NCBI GenBank assembly: GCA_934202525.1
Contig: CAKPYB010000015.1
Location: 3,940-67,939 of the forward strand
DNA from: an uncultured Prevotella sp.
Lineage (GTDB): Bacteria; Bacteroidota; Bacteroidia; Bacteroidales; Bacteroidaceae
Direction of reading: 5' to 3'
Length of the DNA stretch: 64,000 nucleotides
Part shown: positions 49,344 to 57,216 of the stretch, piece after piece
How positions within the stretch are numbered: position 1 is the stretch's first letter
Layout: every line of letters starts with the position of its first letter
Translations under genes and position numbers: made by a program
Notes under the pieces: model-generated
The model's database searches: none
What the model saw: only the letters and a program-made list of their open reading frames with translations
Told to the model about the DNA's origin: nothing

Positions 49344-50273
49344 TTATACTCTTTCTTCGATAAAGTATCGAGGACGGCGCTTCACCTCGGTATAAATCTT
49401 GCCGATGTAGACGCCCGTGATGCCTACACCCGTGGTGATGATACCGCCGATAAACCACATGGAAACGAGCATGGAGGTCCAACCCTGGATAGTCTTGCCC
49501 TGGAAATATTCTACCAAGGCAAAGATAATCATGATGAAAGACACCAAAGTCATCGCCAGTCCCAGGAAGGTGATGAATCTTAAAGGGGCTACGGAGAACG
49601 AAGTGATGCCATCTATACTGAAACTCAGCATCTTGGTAAACGGATACTTGCTCTCACCCGCCTCACGAGCCTTACGGTCGTAATAGACGAATCCCTCACG
49701 GAAACCCAACTGACGGACGATGGCTCTAAGGAAAAGATTGCGCTCTGGATACTGCATCAGAGCCGCAAGCGTGCGGTTGGTCATCATGCGGAAATCGGCA
49801 TGATTGTAAACCGTATCCTTATCCACACTCTGCATCAGTTTATAGAAAGCCTGGGCGGTAAAGCGCTTGAAGAAGGTATCGGTCTTACGCTCCTTGCGCA
49901 CACCATAGATGATATCCTTGCCTTCCTGCACCTGGCGCACCATATCGATGATGACATTCTCGTCATCCTGCAGGTCGGCATCGATACTTACCATCGCATC
50001 ACAATGATCCACAGCCGCCTCCATTCCTGCCCAGAGCGCATTCTGATGGCCTCGGTTATGCGACAGCTTGATGCCATGCACATACCCGTGTTCCTTGGCA
50101 GCATCCGAAATCATCTGCCAAGTATGGTCACGACTTCCATCGTCGACAAGAAGCAGTTCTGTGTCGGCATCAGTCTCTTTCTTTATCTTTCTGATCAATG
50201 CCCCCAGCACATCCAAGGTCTTAGGCAGCACTTCTTCCTCGTTATAACAAGGGATAACTATCAATATCTTCAT
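49344..50273 (-). CDS. Polyprenyl-phosphate glycosyltransferase (GT2, ArnC/GtrB-like)
   Basis: 309 residues. GT-A domain with VIPCYNEEEVLPKTL, LLVDDGSRDHTW, and SIDADLQDDENVI (DxD), then two C-terminal TM helices (about 232-258, 268-290), the layout of ArnC, GtrB and dolichyl-phosphate-mannose-synthase-like enzymes. It would attach a sugar (Glc, Man or amino-arabinose type) to undecaprenyl phosphate on the inner face. The nearby GT39 (47516) is a plausible user of that donor. The stop codon lies in a short near-tandem duplication containing CTTTCTTCGATAA. Confidence 0.87.
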   Translation of the reverse strand: MKILIVIPCYNEEEVLPKTLDVLGALIRKIKKETDADTELLLVDDGSRDHTWQMISDAAKEHGYVHGIKLSHNRGHQNALWAGMEAAVDHCDAMVSIDADLQDDENVIIDMVRQVQEGKDIIYGVRKERKTDTFFKRFTAQAFYKLMQSVDKDTVYNHADFRMMTNRTLAALMQYPERNLFLRAIVRQLGFREGFVYYDRKAREAGESKYPFTKMLSFSIDGITSFSVAPLRFITFLGLAMTLVSFIMIIFALVEYFQGKTIQGWTSMLVSMWFIGGIITTGVGITGVYIGKIYTEVKRRPRYFIEERV

Positions 50274-50387
50274 TTAAACGCTAGTATTTATTCTGATGCA
50301 AAAGTAACTCATTTTTTCTATTTAAACAAGAAAAACGCTTAATATTTCTTTTTTCTTCATATATTTCCCGTTTTTCTCCATTCTTCC

Positions 50388-52505
50388 TTACCATTTCCAC
50401 TTTACCTGTATCTCCAGATCGGTTTGCGAAGAGCGGGAGATTTCCTGCAAACCCGAAGAAATGTGAGAGCGGTCGAAATAATCGGTTGTGCCCAATTTGG
50501 CGATAAGCAGCAGATGGGAACCTATCTCAGAGCGTGCCACCAAGGCGTAACGGATGCCCTCGCCGTAGTAGCTGCCGAAACTCATCTGATAGAGCAGGCC
50601 AGGCTCATAAGCATAGATACGGGAGGCGAAATCGGAAGTATGGAAATAGCCCAGGCAGCCTCTCAACGTTCCTTTCAACAGCTTCTTCCATTTCCATTCC
50701 CATCCTATATGCTCGCTCACCATATAGCCTTTACTGGGCTCATCGCCCTCATTCGTCATCAAGCTTTCTGTCTGGCTCATCGTATAGTCGAAACTGGTTT
50801 TGGCGTTCCATCTTTTTTGGGCTATTGTGGCATAGAGGCGCAGACGACCGGTCGTGGTTCCCGCCTTATCCTTATAGCGGAATCTTCCTCCTACCGTCAG
50901 GACTCTTGAGGGCTGGAAGAGGATATTCAGCAGATTATCCCAACTCTGTGTGCTCTCCCTGGTCTGATACTTAGGCCAGGCGAAATAGGCGAAATCGCTG
51001 TAGGCTGTGATGCTCCAACGATGGGCAGGAATCCAGGTAAAACCCAGATAAACGCCGTTTTCATCCTGCACATCGCTCCCCTCGGAAAAGCTGTTGCTGA
51101 AGAGAGAATAGTAACGGGCAGAATAGAACCTGTGAAGAGCCATGAGCGTGAAATGGTCGGAACAGAGATAGGAGGCTGCATTGAGCGTGGCTATGGAACC
51201 GCAATCGCCAGTAGCCGTTTCGCCGGAGAGGGTGAGGCGATGGGAGATGTAACCATAGCTGATGCTGGCATTCCAGAAGGCATTCCCCTCTGGAGCAAAA
51301 CGCTTGTAAAGCTGGGTTTTATTAGGCGTGAGCGGTAGGGAGAAAGAGGTATAAAAGGCTGTACCTCCGATGTGCCAGCCCTGACTTTGGTAACTGATGT
51401 TGCCTCCCACAAGTGTATTGGATGCTATCTTCTGTTTGGCAATCTCATTCACCGTGCGATGCAAACCGGTCTTCAGGATGGTCTTGATGCCCCCGCCGTC
51501 AGCAGAAAGCGTAGCATCTATCTGGCGATAAGAAAGAAAGCCGGTCAGTTCCAGTCCTTTCAATAAGGTATAGGTGGCTGCTGCGCCTTGCAGATAATTG
51601 GCTGAAGAACGGGAAGAATGACCGCGGATGATGCAGGAAGATGATCTGCCCAAGGAGGTTAAGGTTGAGAGTTTGCCGAAGCCGAAATCATTATTGAGTA
51701 TCAGTCCCAATCCTTCGTTCAGTCTGTATCTGCCCAGGGTGATATTCTTCCATCTGCCCAGGTTCTTTACCTGAAGATAGAAGGAATAGAAGTCGTAACC
51801 CATCGTGTTCCTGCCTCCGAAGAATGGTTCGCCGGCATCCTGAGAAGCCACGAACCCAAGTTTGACGGAATTGCCGTAGCGAAACTGGTAGCGCAGTCCG
51901 TGTTTATACTTATATCCCAGATAACCGTCGGTTCCGCTTGCATCGCCCTTACGCTCATAAAAAGGAACCTTCAGCATGCCCATCACTTCGTGCTTGCCAT
52001 ACTGGGCGATGGTTTTAAGACTGGGGAAAGCCGACTTGCTCCGGTCATCGGCCACATAGAAGAAACAACTTATCAGTTGGCGCTGATACCAGCCGATGCT
52101 GCTTATCAGGCTAAGCTCGCTCAGGCTCTTCAACTGTCCATAGCGGTAAATATAGAACAGGATGTCTTCTACCTGCGATGCAGTAAGAAACGGCATGCGC
52201 TCCAGTTCTTCTCTCGTTGCCGTATTCAGATTGACGGGATGCTGCGCCATTTCCTCCAAATCTTCTTCATAGTCCTGCCAGGCTACATTCTCGAAATCTT
52301 CGGATGCAGAAAGATCGGACAGCAGTTGCTGCCAGGGTGGCGAAGCGGAAAGAGAATCTTCTGGCGCGACGCCCTGTTCTGAAAGAGAAAGAGATTGGGC
52401 AGGAGCCCATGAAGCACAGAAGATTTGGGAGCTGCCTACGAGAAACAGTTTCAACAAGAGGGCTGTTATGGAATGAGCATGCTTCATCTGCAGTAGGCAC
52501 TTCAT
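50388..52505 (-). CDS. Helix-hairpin-helix domain outer-membrane barrel-like protein
   Basis: 705 residues. A signal peptide (about 1-38, ending WAPAQS; a second ATG at codon 7 also fits) is followed by a ComEA-like helix-hairpin-helix pair (about 90-155; VNLNTATREELERMPFLTASQ, LKSLSELSLISSIGWYQRQL), then a long region of alternating strands with aromatic girdles up to the C-terminal VKWKW, as in a large outer-membrane barrel. The combination is common in Bacteroidota but its role is unknown; natural-transformation DNA uptake is only a guess from the HhH motif. Monocistronic. Confidence 0.8.
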   Translation of the reverse strand: MKCLLQMKHAHSITALLLKLFLVGSSQIFCASWAPAQSLSLSEQGVAPEDSLSASPPWQQLLSDLSASEDFENVAWQDYEEDLEEMAQHPVNLNTATREELERMPFLTASQVEDILFYIYRYGQLKSLSELSLISSIGWYQRQLISCFFYVADDRSKSAFPSLKTIAQYGKHEVMGMLKVPFYERKGDASGTDGYLGYKYKHGLRYQFRYGNSVKLGFVASQDAGEPFFGGRNTMGYDFYSFYLQVKNLGRWKNITLGRYRLNEGLGLILNNDFGFGKLSTLTSLGRSSSCIIRGHSSRSSANYLQGAAATYTLLKGLELTGFLSYRQIDATLSADGGGIKTILKTGLHRTVNEIAKQKIASNTLVGGNISYQSQGWHIGGTAFYTSFSLPLTPNKTQLYKRFAPEGNAFWNASISYGYISHRLTLSGETATGDCGSIATLNAASYLCSDHFTLMALHRFYSARYYSLFSNSFSEGSDVQDENGVYLGFTWIPAHRWSITAYSDFAYFAWPKYQTRESTQSWDNLLNILFQPSRVLTVGGRFRYKDKAGTTTGRLRLYATIAQKRWNAKTSFDYTMSQTESLMTNEGDEPSKGYMVSEHIGWEWKWKKLLKGTLRGCLGYFHTSDFASRIYAYEPGLLYQMSFGSYYGEGIRYALVARSEIGSHLLLIAKLGTTDYFDRSHISSGLQEISRSSQTDLEIQVKWKW

Positions 52506-52591
52506 TTATTAAATTAAGACAAAGTTACTGCTAAAATATGAAAAAGAGAAAGAAAAAGCCAAGAATCTTTCTCAATTTGAGAAATAATCTG

Positions 52592-52599
52592 TAATTTTG
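52592..52599 (+). promoter_or_regulatory. Putative DUF4294 gene promoter, -7 element
   Basis: TAATTTTG, 98 bp before the DUF4294 gene. No -33 TTTG is seen at the expected spacing. Confidence 0.45.
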
Positions 52600-52697
52600 C
52601 GGCGTAATTAGTAACACAAAGGGGCTTACACCTCTTTATATATAGAAGAAGCTCCACGAAGAAAAGGAGCTGGACAAAGAACTTTGAGGAGATTTAC

Positions 52698-53336
52698 ATG
52701 AAACAGAAAATATGCTTTTTACTGGCGATGCTCTTCTGCATCACCCTGCAAACCATGGCGCAGAACGATGGCGACAACCCTGAAGACAGGGAGGTGGACA
52801 TGGATACTCCTACCTTTGAACCGATGGTGAAGGTAGGAAAAGTGCTCCTGGATCATGACAGCGTGCAATATGTTCAGGTGAACAACGTGTACGTTTATCC
52901 ACAGCCGGTATTCAAGAACGCCAAGGAGCGAATGGCTTACAACCGTTTGGTATACAACATCAAGAAGGTGCTGCCGATAGCCAAAGAGGTAAGAAAGATT
53001 ATCATCGAAACGGGTGATTATCTGGAAACGCTGCCTAACAAGAAGGCAAAGGACGCACACATGAAACTGGTGGAGAAAGGTATCAAACAGGAATATACCC
53101 CAAGGATGAAGAAACTCACCTATGCACAGGGTAAACTCTGTATCAAACTGGTGTATCGTGAGTGCAATTCCTCATCTTATCACCTGATTCAAGCCTTTCT
53201 GGGTCCTATCCGTGCCGGATTCTATCAGGCATTTGCAAGCCTCTTCGGCGCCAGCCTCAACAAGAAGTACGACCCGAACGGCGTTGACAGATTAACAGAA
53301 AGAGTGGTAAGACAGGTAGAATCGGGGCAGATTTAA
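52698..53336 (+). CDS. DUF4294 family exported protein
   Basis: 212 residues. Signal peptide of about 21 residues ending TMAQ; an acidic linker (about 22-36); then the conserved DUF4294 body with VYVYPQPVFKNAKERMAYNRLVYNIKKVLPIAKEVRK and KKLTYAQGKLCIKLVYREC. C-terminal FLGPIRAGFYQAFASLFGASL is also typical. The family occurs almost only in Bacteroidota and has no known function; the protein is probably periplasmic. It is monocistronic and followed by a strong terminator. Confidence 0.85.
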   Translation: MKQKICFLLAMLFCITLQTMAQNDGDNPEDREVDMDTPTFEPMVKVGKVLLDHDSVQYVQVNNVYVYPQPVFKNAKERMAYNRLVYNIKKVLPIAKEVRKIIIETGDYLETLPNKKAKDAHMKLVEKGIKQEYTPRMKKLTYAQGKLCIKLVYRECNSSSYHLIQAFLGPIRAGFYQAFASLFGASLNKKYDPNGVDRLTERVVRQVESGQI

Positions 53337-53365
53337 CCAGCTCATCTTATTCAGAAAGCTCATAC

Positions 53366-53424
53366 ACTTAGGTATAAAAGCATTTCCAGTCAATAGGAAT
53401 TGCTTTTATACCTAAGTTTTTTTG
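53366..53424 (+). terminator. Terminator of the DUF4294 gene
   Basis: ACTTAGGTATAAAAGCA (53366-53382) pairs perfectly over 17 bp with 53401-53417, followed by TTTTTTG. Confidence 0.88.
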
Positions 53425-53440
53425 TTGATACAAGCAGAAG

Positions 53441-53536
53441 AAATCTCCGTTCATAGACATTGAACCGCCGTTCAAAGACATTGAATGTCGGTTCAAAGAC
53501 ACTGAACGGCGGTTCAATGTCTATGAACGAAGATTT
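53441..53536. repeat. 96-bp palindrome with 34-bp arms made of GTTCAAAGACATTGA units
   Basis: The arms 53441-53474 and 53503-53536 match at 33 of 34 positions. The loop contains another small palindrome (GACATT-G-AATGTC) and further copies of the GGTTCAAAGACA-TGAA unit. It lies between the terminators of convergent genes, so it is not needed to end transcription. Confidence 0.85.
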
Positions 53537-53546
53537 AAACAGACTG

Positions 53547-53598
53547 AAAAAAGAAATGTTCCTAAGAAAAGCAACAACTTTTCCTAGGAACATTTCCT
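53547..53598 (-). terminator. Terminator of the M28 peptidase gene
   Basis: GAAATGTTCCTA (53553-53564) pairs with TAGGAACATTTC (53585-53596); on the reverse strand the stem is followed by TTTTTTC. It lies 25 bp past the gene stop. Confidence 0.8.
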
Positions 53599-53622
53599 TT
53601 TCTATTCGAATGGGCTGCCGAC

Positions 53623-54651
53623 CTATTCCTCAGTATAAAGCACCTGAATCATGGTCTGACCAACAGCCTTAAGCACATTCTTATCCAGATGAGCCATATC
53701 ATCGCTCACGGTGTGCCAGGTAGGACCGAAACTGCTCTGCTGGCAGTCTGGATAATAAGCTATCACATCTACAGTAGGAATCTTAGCCTTCTCGTTGACC
53801 GGAATATGATCGTCAGTAATCATTCCGCCATCGCTCTTAGGGAAGTAAGAGCCGAAACCAGCCTGGCGGGCTGCAGCCCAAACCTTCTTCACGATGCCGC
53901 CGGCATACTGCATAGACATGCCCTCACGGTAGAACTTGGCTCCCTGTCCGCCTACCATATCGAGGAGGATTCCGAAACGTGGATTATATCCCTCTGGCTT
54001 GTTCTCGCTCCAGTATTGCGCACCCAATGCCCAAGTATCGCCATCGTCCTGAACATCAGCCCACTGAGGTGTTCCCCAGTCTTCGGTATCGAAACATACG
54101 AAATCTACGCCGATGTTAGGATTCAGCTTCTTGTCAGCCTGCAGCTGGCGGGCAATCTCCAACATGACGGCTACTCCGCTGGCGCCATCGTTGGCAGCCA
54201 TTACAGGCTTGCGCCAATTAGTGCTGTCGGGGTCGTTGTCGGCCCAAGGACGGCTGTCCCAATGGGCACAGAGCAAGATGCGGGTTTCAGCCTTCGGGTT
54301 GTAATGGGCGATGATATTGGTATTCTTCAGGATAGTACCATCATAGCCCTTGAGGTCAGCCTTCTGGGTTTCTACCTCGCAACCAAACTGCTTGAACTTG
54401 CTCACAATCCATTCGCCACACTTATCGTGCGCCTCGCTGTTCATGACGCGAGGACCGAAATCGCATTGTGCAGCACAATAAGCCAACGCCGAATCGGCAT
54501 TAAAGGCAGGACCTACAGGATTCAGTTTCTCTGCTTCCTCTGCTTCCTGGATTTCCGGCGACGTGGTGTTGGCATTCTTATAGCTGATAGCTCCAGCTAC
54601 CACTCCGGCAGCAACTACCAAGCCTAAAATTATCTTCATTTTCTTCGTCAT
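53623..54651 (-). CDS. M28-family metallohydrolase (glutaminyl-peptide cyclotransferase-like)
   Basis: 342 residues. A single N-terminal TM/signal segment (about 5-24) anchors it in the inner membrane or is cleaved. The catalytic domain has the zinc ligands of M28: H and D in LLCAHWDSRPWADND, D in AANDGASGV, acidic CFDTEDWG and a C-terminal histidine in SSFGPTWHTVSDD. The HWDSRP...ANDGASG pattern and length favour the glutaminyl cyclase (QC-like) branch over aminopeptidases; Bacteroidota enzymes of this type act on N-terminal glutamine exposed after signal cleavage, common in this phylum (many signal peptides here end in AQ). Confidence 0.83.
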   Translation of the reverse strand: MTKKMKIILGLVVAAGVVAGAISYKNANTTSPEIQEAEEAEKLNPVGPAFNADSALAYCAAQCDFGPRVMNSEAHDKCGEWIVSKFKQFGCEVETQKADLKGYDGTILKNTNIIAHYNPKAETRILLCAHWDSRPWADNDPDSTNWRKPVMAANDGASGVAVMLEIARQLQADKKLNPNIGVDFVCFDTEDWGTPQWADVQDDGDTWALGAQYWSENKPEGYNPRFGILLDMVGGQGAKFYREGMSMQYAGGIVKKVWAAARQAGFGSYFPKSDGGMITDDHIPVNEKAKIPTVDVIAYYPDCQQSSFGPTWHTVSDDMAHLDKNVLKAVGQTMIQVLYTEE

Positions 54652-54739
54652 CGTATTTACTTTGAACTTTCAGATTTGAACTTTGAACTTTATGATTACC
54701 TTTTATCTATGAGATTCTTCACTCTTCGTTCTTCACTCT

Positions 54740-56488
54740 TCACTTTCCAAAGTTCTGCACCTGTGTCATCACTCTGAGCCAGTTGCCTCCCCAAATCTTG
54801 ACAATATCCTGCTCGCTATATTTGCGGCGCAACAGCTGGAGGGTGAAATTGATGAGTTCAGAAGAGTCGGCAAGACCTCTGATGCCGCCATCTCCATCAA
54901 AGTCGGTTCCCAGACCTACGTGGTCGATACCCATCACATCGATGGCATGCTCAAGATGGGCGATGGCATCCATGATGTCGGCTTCTCCCTCTTTACGCAG
55001 GAATCCATGATAGAGCGTGGTATGAGCCACACCACCCTTTGCTGCAAGGGCTCGCATCTGGTCATCGGTCAGATTACGGGGCACATCGCAAAGCGCACGG
55101 CTGCTGCTATGGCTGCAGACAATAGGCGTCTGGCTGATATCAAGTGCATCGTAGAAACTCTTCTCGCCACCATGACTCAAATCTACCATGATGCCCAGGC
55201 GGTTCATCTCACGAATCACCTTCTCGCCAAAACTGCTCACACCATTATGGGTATTACAGCCACGGGCACTATCGCAGATGTCATTATCACCATTATGGCA
55301 GAGCGTGATATAAACGATGCCGCGCTGGGCGAAATGCTTCACGTTACTGATATCGTGCTCCAGGGCGAGACCGTTCTCGATGCCGAGCATGATGCTCTTT
55401 CTGCCTTTCCGCTTATCGCTATAAAGATCGGCAGGAGTGCGGGCTATGCTGAGATACTGGCTGTTCTTGCTCACAATCTCTTCTATCTTGTCGAAGATGA
55501 GGTCGGCATACTGCGCAGGTCCCTTTACATCGAAAGCCACCTTGCTGCTGAAACTCTCGCCTATCTGAGGCTGTGGCAGGTAAGCTACCATCGTGGTAGC
55601 ATCCTGATGACCATCGGTCATCTTATGGAGATCAACCAGGATGCGGGAATCGCGATGATCAAACTTGATGCCCTGAGGGAAGAACATCGGAGTATCACAA
55701 TGGGTATCGAGCGTAAGGATGCGCTTATGCAACTGCTTGGCTGCATAAAAGTTGTTAGCCTGATTAACCAGCCATTGGAAAATCTTCAATCCTTCTTCTT
55801 CCAGCCATTCCGGATGCCATTGCACACCGAGAATCTGCTTATATTCGCTACTCTCTACAGCCTCGATAATATGGTCAGAAGATTTGGCGATGGTGCGCAG
55901 ATGCTTGCCTGGCTCGCTTACCGCCTGATGGTGGAACGAGTTGACAAAGATCTTCTCCTTATTATATATATTATATAAGGTGGAATCTTTCTTGATTTCT
56001 ACGATGTGGGTAGGTTCGGTACGGTCGGCATCCTGGCTGTGCTTTACCAACTGCTTGATATCCTGACACACCTTTCCGCCCAGCGCAATAGCGAGGGTTT
56101 GGATGCCCCGGCAGATGCCAAGCATCGGAATCTGGCGGTTGAAAGCCAATCGGGTAATCATCAGTTCGGCAGCATCACGTTCCTGATTGATGTTGTGAAG
56201 ACGGGGAGAAGGCTCTTCGCCCATCCACAGCGGATTATGGTCACCGCCACCCGTCAGAATCAATCCGTCGAGATGCTCCAGGGTATTGACGATGACCTGA
56301 GCATCGGCAACAGGAGGAATAATGACCGGCGTACCGCCAGCCGCTATTACCTGCTTATAATAACGATCACGAAGCGTAGCATCGATACCTTCGTAATTGG
56401 CAGTAAGTCCAATTACAGGCTGATGCTTCGCTTCGGGAAATCTAGAGTATGCATCCTGGAGATGCGACTCTAAGTCAAATGTTTCCAT
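54740..56488 (-). CDS. Fusion: class I GATase-like hydrolase (C26) + membrane dipeptidase (M19)
   Basis: 582 residues, two enzymes in one chain. The N-terminal half (about 22-248) is a gamma-glutamyl-GABA-hydrolase-like GATase with nucleophile C126 in LGICRGIQ, oxyanion GGGDHNPLW, and H225/E227 in QWHPEW. The C-terminal half (about 255-580) is a renal-dipeptidase-type zinc enzyme: H263 and D265 in DTHCDTP, E371 in GIENGLAL, H439 (VDLSHG), H460 (SHSSSRA) and GTDFDGDGG. No signal peptide, so cytoplasmic. It may strip gamma-glutamyl groups and then split the dipeptide. Such fusions are known in the phylum. Leads downstream from lrp on the same strand. Confidence 0.88.
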   Translation of the reverse strand: METFDLESHLQDAYSRFPEAKHQPVIGLTANYEGIDATLRDRYYKQVIAAGGTPVIIPPVADAQVIVNTLEHLDGLILTGGGDHNPLWMGEEPSPRLHNINQERDAAELMITRLAFNRQIPMLGICRGIQTLAIALGGKVCQDIKQLVKHSQDADRTEPTHIVEIKKDSTLYNIYNKEKIFVNSFHHQAVSEPGKHLRTIAKSSDHIIEAVESSEYKQILGVQWHPEWLEEEGLKIFQWLVNQANNFYAAKQLHKRILTLDTHCDTPMFFPQGIKFDHRDSRILVDLHKMTDGHQDATTMVAYLPQPQIGESFSSKVAFDVKGPAQYADLIFDKIEEIVSKNSQYLSIARTPADLYSDKRKGRKSIMLGIENGLALEHDISNVKHFAQRGIVYITLCHNGDNDICDSARGCNTHNGVSSFGEKVIREMNRLGIMVDLSHGGEKSFYDALDISQTPIVCSHSSSRALCDVPRNLTDDQMRALAAKGGVAHTTLYHGFLRKEGEADIMDAIAHLEHAIDVMGIDHVGLGTDFDGDGGIRGLADSSELINFTLQLLRRKYSEQDIVKIWGGNWLRVMTQVQNFGK

Positions 56489-56557
56489 TTGTTTTATCTT
56501 TCAATAAATAATGATTCAAGATCTTCTAAAAATCGTACTCAGGTATGGAGACTCTTA

Positions 56558-57025
56558 TTAATCTTCATCCAGAAGTACAGGAATCTCACGCTTGATGCTC
56601 TGCTCAAGAGAGATGAGCGTTTCGGTAGAAACCACGCCAGGAATAGCCTGGAGCTTATTGTTGAGCAAATCCATGAGCTGCTCGTTGTCGCGTGCATAAA
56701 GCTTAATCAGCATGGTGTATGAACCGGTAGTAAAGTGGCACTCTACGATTTCAGGAATGTTCTGCAAGCGCTCTACCACCTTTTTATACATATTACCACG
56801 CTCCAAGTTCAAACCTACATAAGTGCAGGTAGAATAACCCAGGCTCTTAGGGTTTACATCAAAACCGCTACCGGTGATGAAACCATCCTCCATCAAGTGC
56901 TGAACGCGCTGATGGATGGCTGCACGAGACACGCCACATTCTGCGGCTACGTCCTTGAAAGGAATACGGGCATTCTTAGAAAGGATGCCGAGAATCTTTC
57001 TGTCAAGATTGTCTATTTTCTCCAT
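56558..57025 (-). CDS. Lrp/AsnC family transcriptional regulator
   Basis: 155 residues. N-terminal winged HTH (about 1-60; LDRKILGILSKNARIPFKDVAAECGVSRAAIHQRVQHL) and C-terminal RAM/ligand-binding alpha-beta domain (about 70-145). These regulators respond to amino acids. It lies 69 bp upstream of the GATase-dipeptidase gene on the same strand and may control peptide or amino-acid use there; this is inference. A full consensus promoter precedes it, sharing sequence with the GH3 terminator. Confidence 0.92.
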   Translation of the reverse strand: MEKIDNLDRKILGILSKNARIPFKDVAAECGVSRAAIHQRVQHLMEDGFITGSGFDVNPKSLGYSTCTYVGLNLERGNMYKKVVERLQNIPEIVECHFTTGSYTMLIKLYARDNEQLMDLLNNKLQAIPGVVSTETLISLEQSIKREIPVLLDED

Positions 57026-57079
57026 TTCGTTTTGTTTTATATTATTCTATATTATAAGGTACTCTTCTATACCAGATAG

Positions 57080-57146
57080 CAAAATTAATAAAATCTATTG
57101 AAACGACAAACAAAATGCACGAATATTTTGCAATATCCGTGCATTT
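57080..57146 (-). promoter_or_regulatory. GH3 terminator overlapping the lrp promoter
   Basis: The hairpin 57113-57127 / 57132-57146 (one mismatch) with a T-rich tail on the reverse strand ends the GH3 gene. TTTG (57107-57110, reverse) in that tail is 19 bp from TAATTTTG (57080-57087), the lrp promoter. The same terminator-promoter overlap occurs between miaB and the exporter gene. Confidence 0.72.
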
Positions 57147-57216
57147 AGTCGTTTTTTATACTGTTTTTAACCAAAAACCTTGGCATTTTGCTACTTTTAG
57201 CAGGAAAATCATACGC

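Noticed and set aside
53390-53672. Short ORFs on both strands encoding repeated F-N-V-F-E-R-R / S-K-T-L-N peptides
   Set aside because: They simply translate the palindromic repeat and terminators; no start context or homology.
54920-55978. 352-codon + strand frame opposite the GATase-dipeptidase gene
   Set aside because: Antisense shadow; the real gene has two intact active sites in the other direction.
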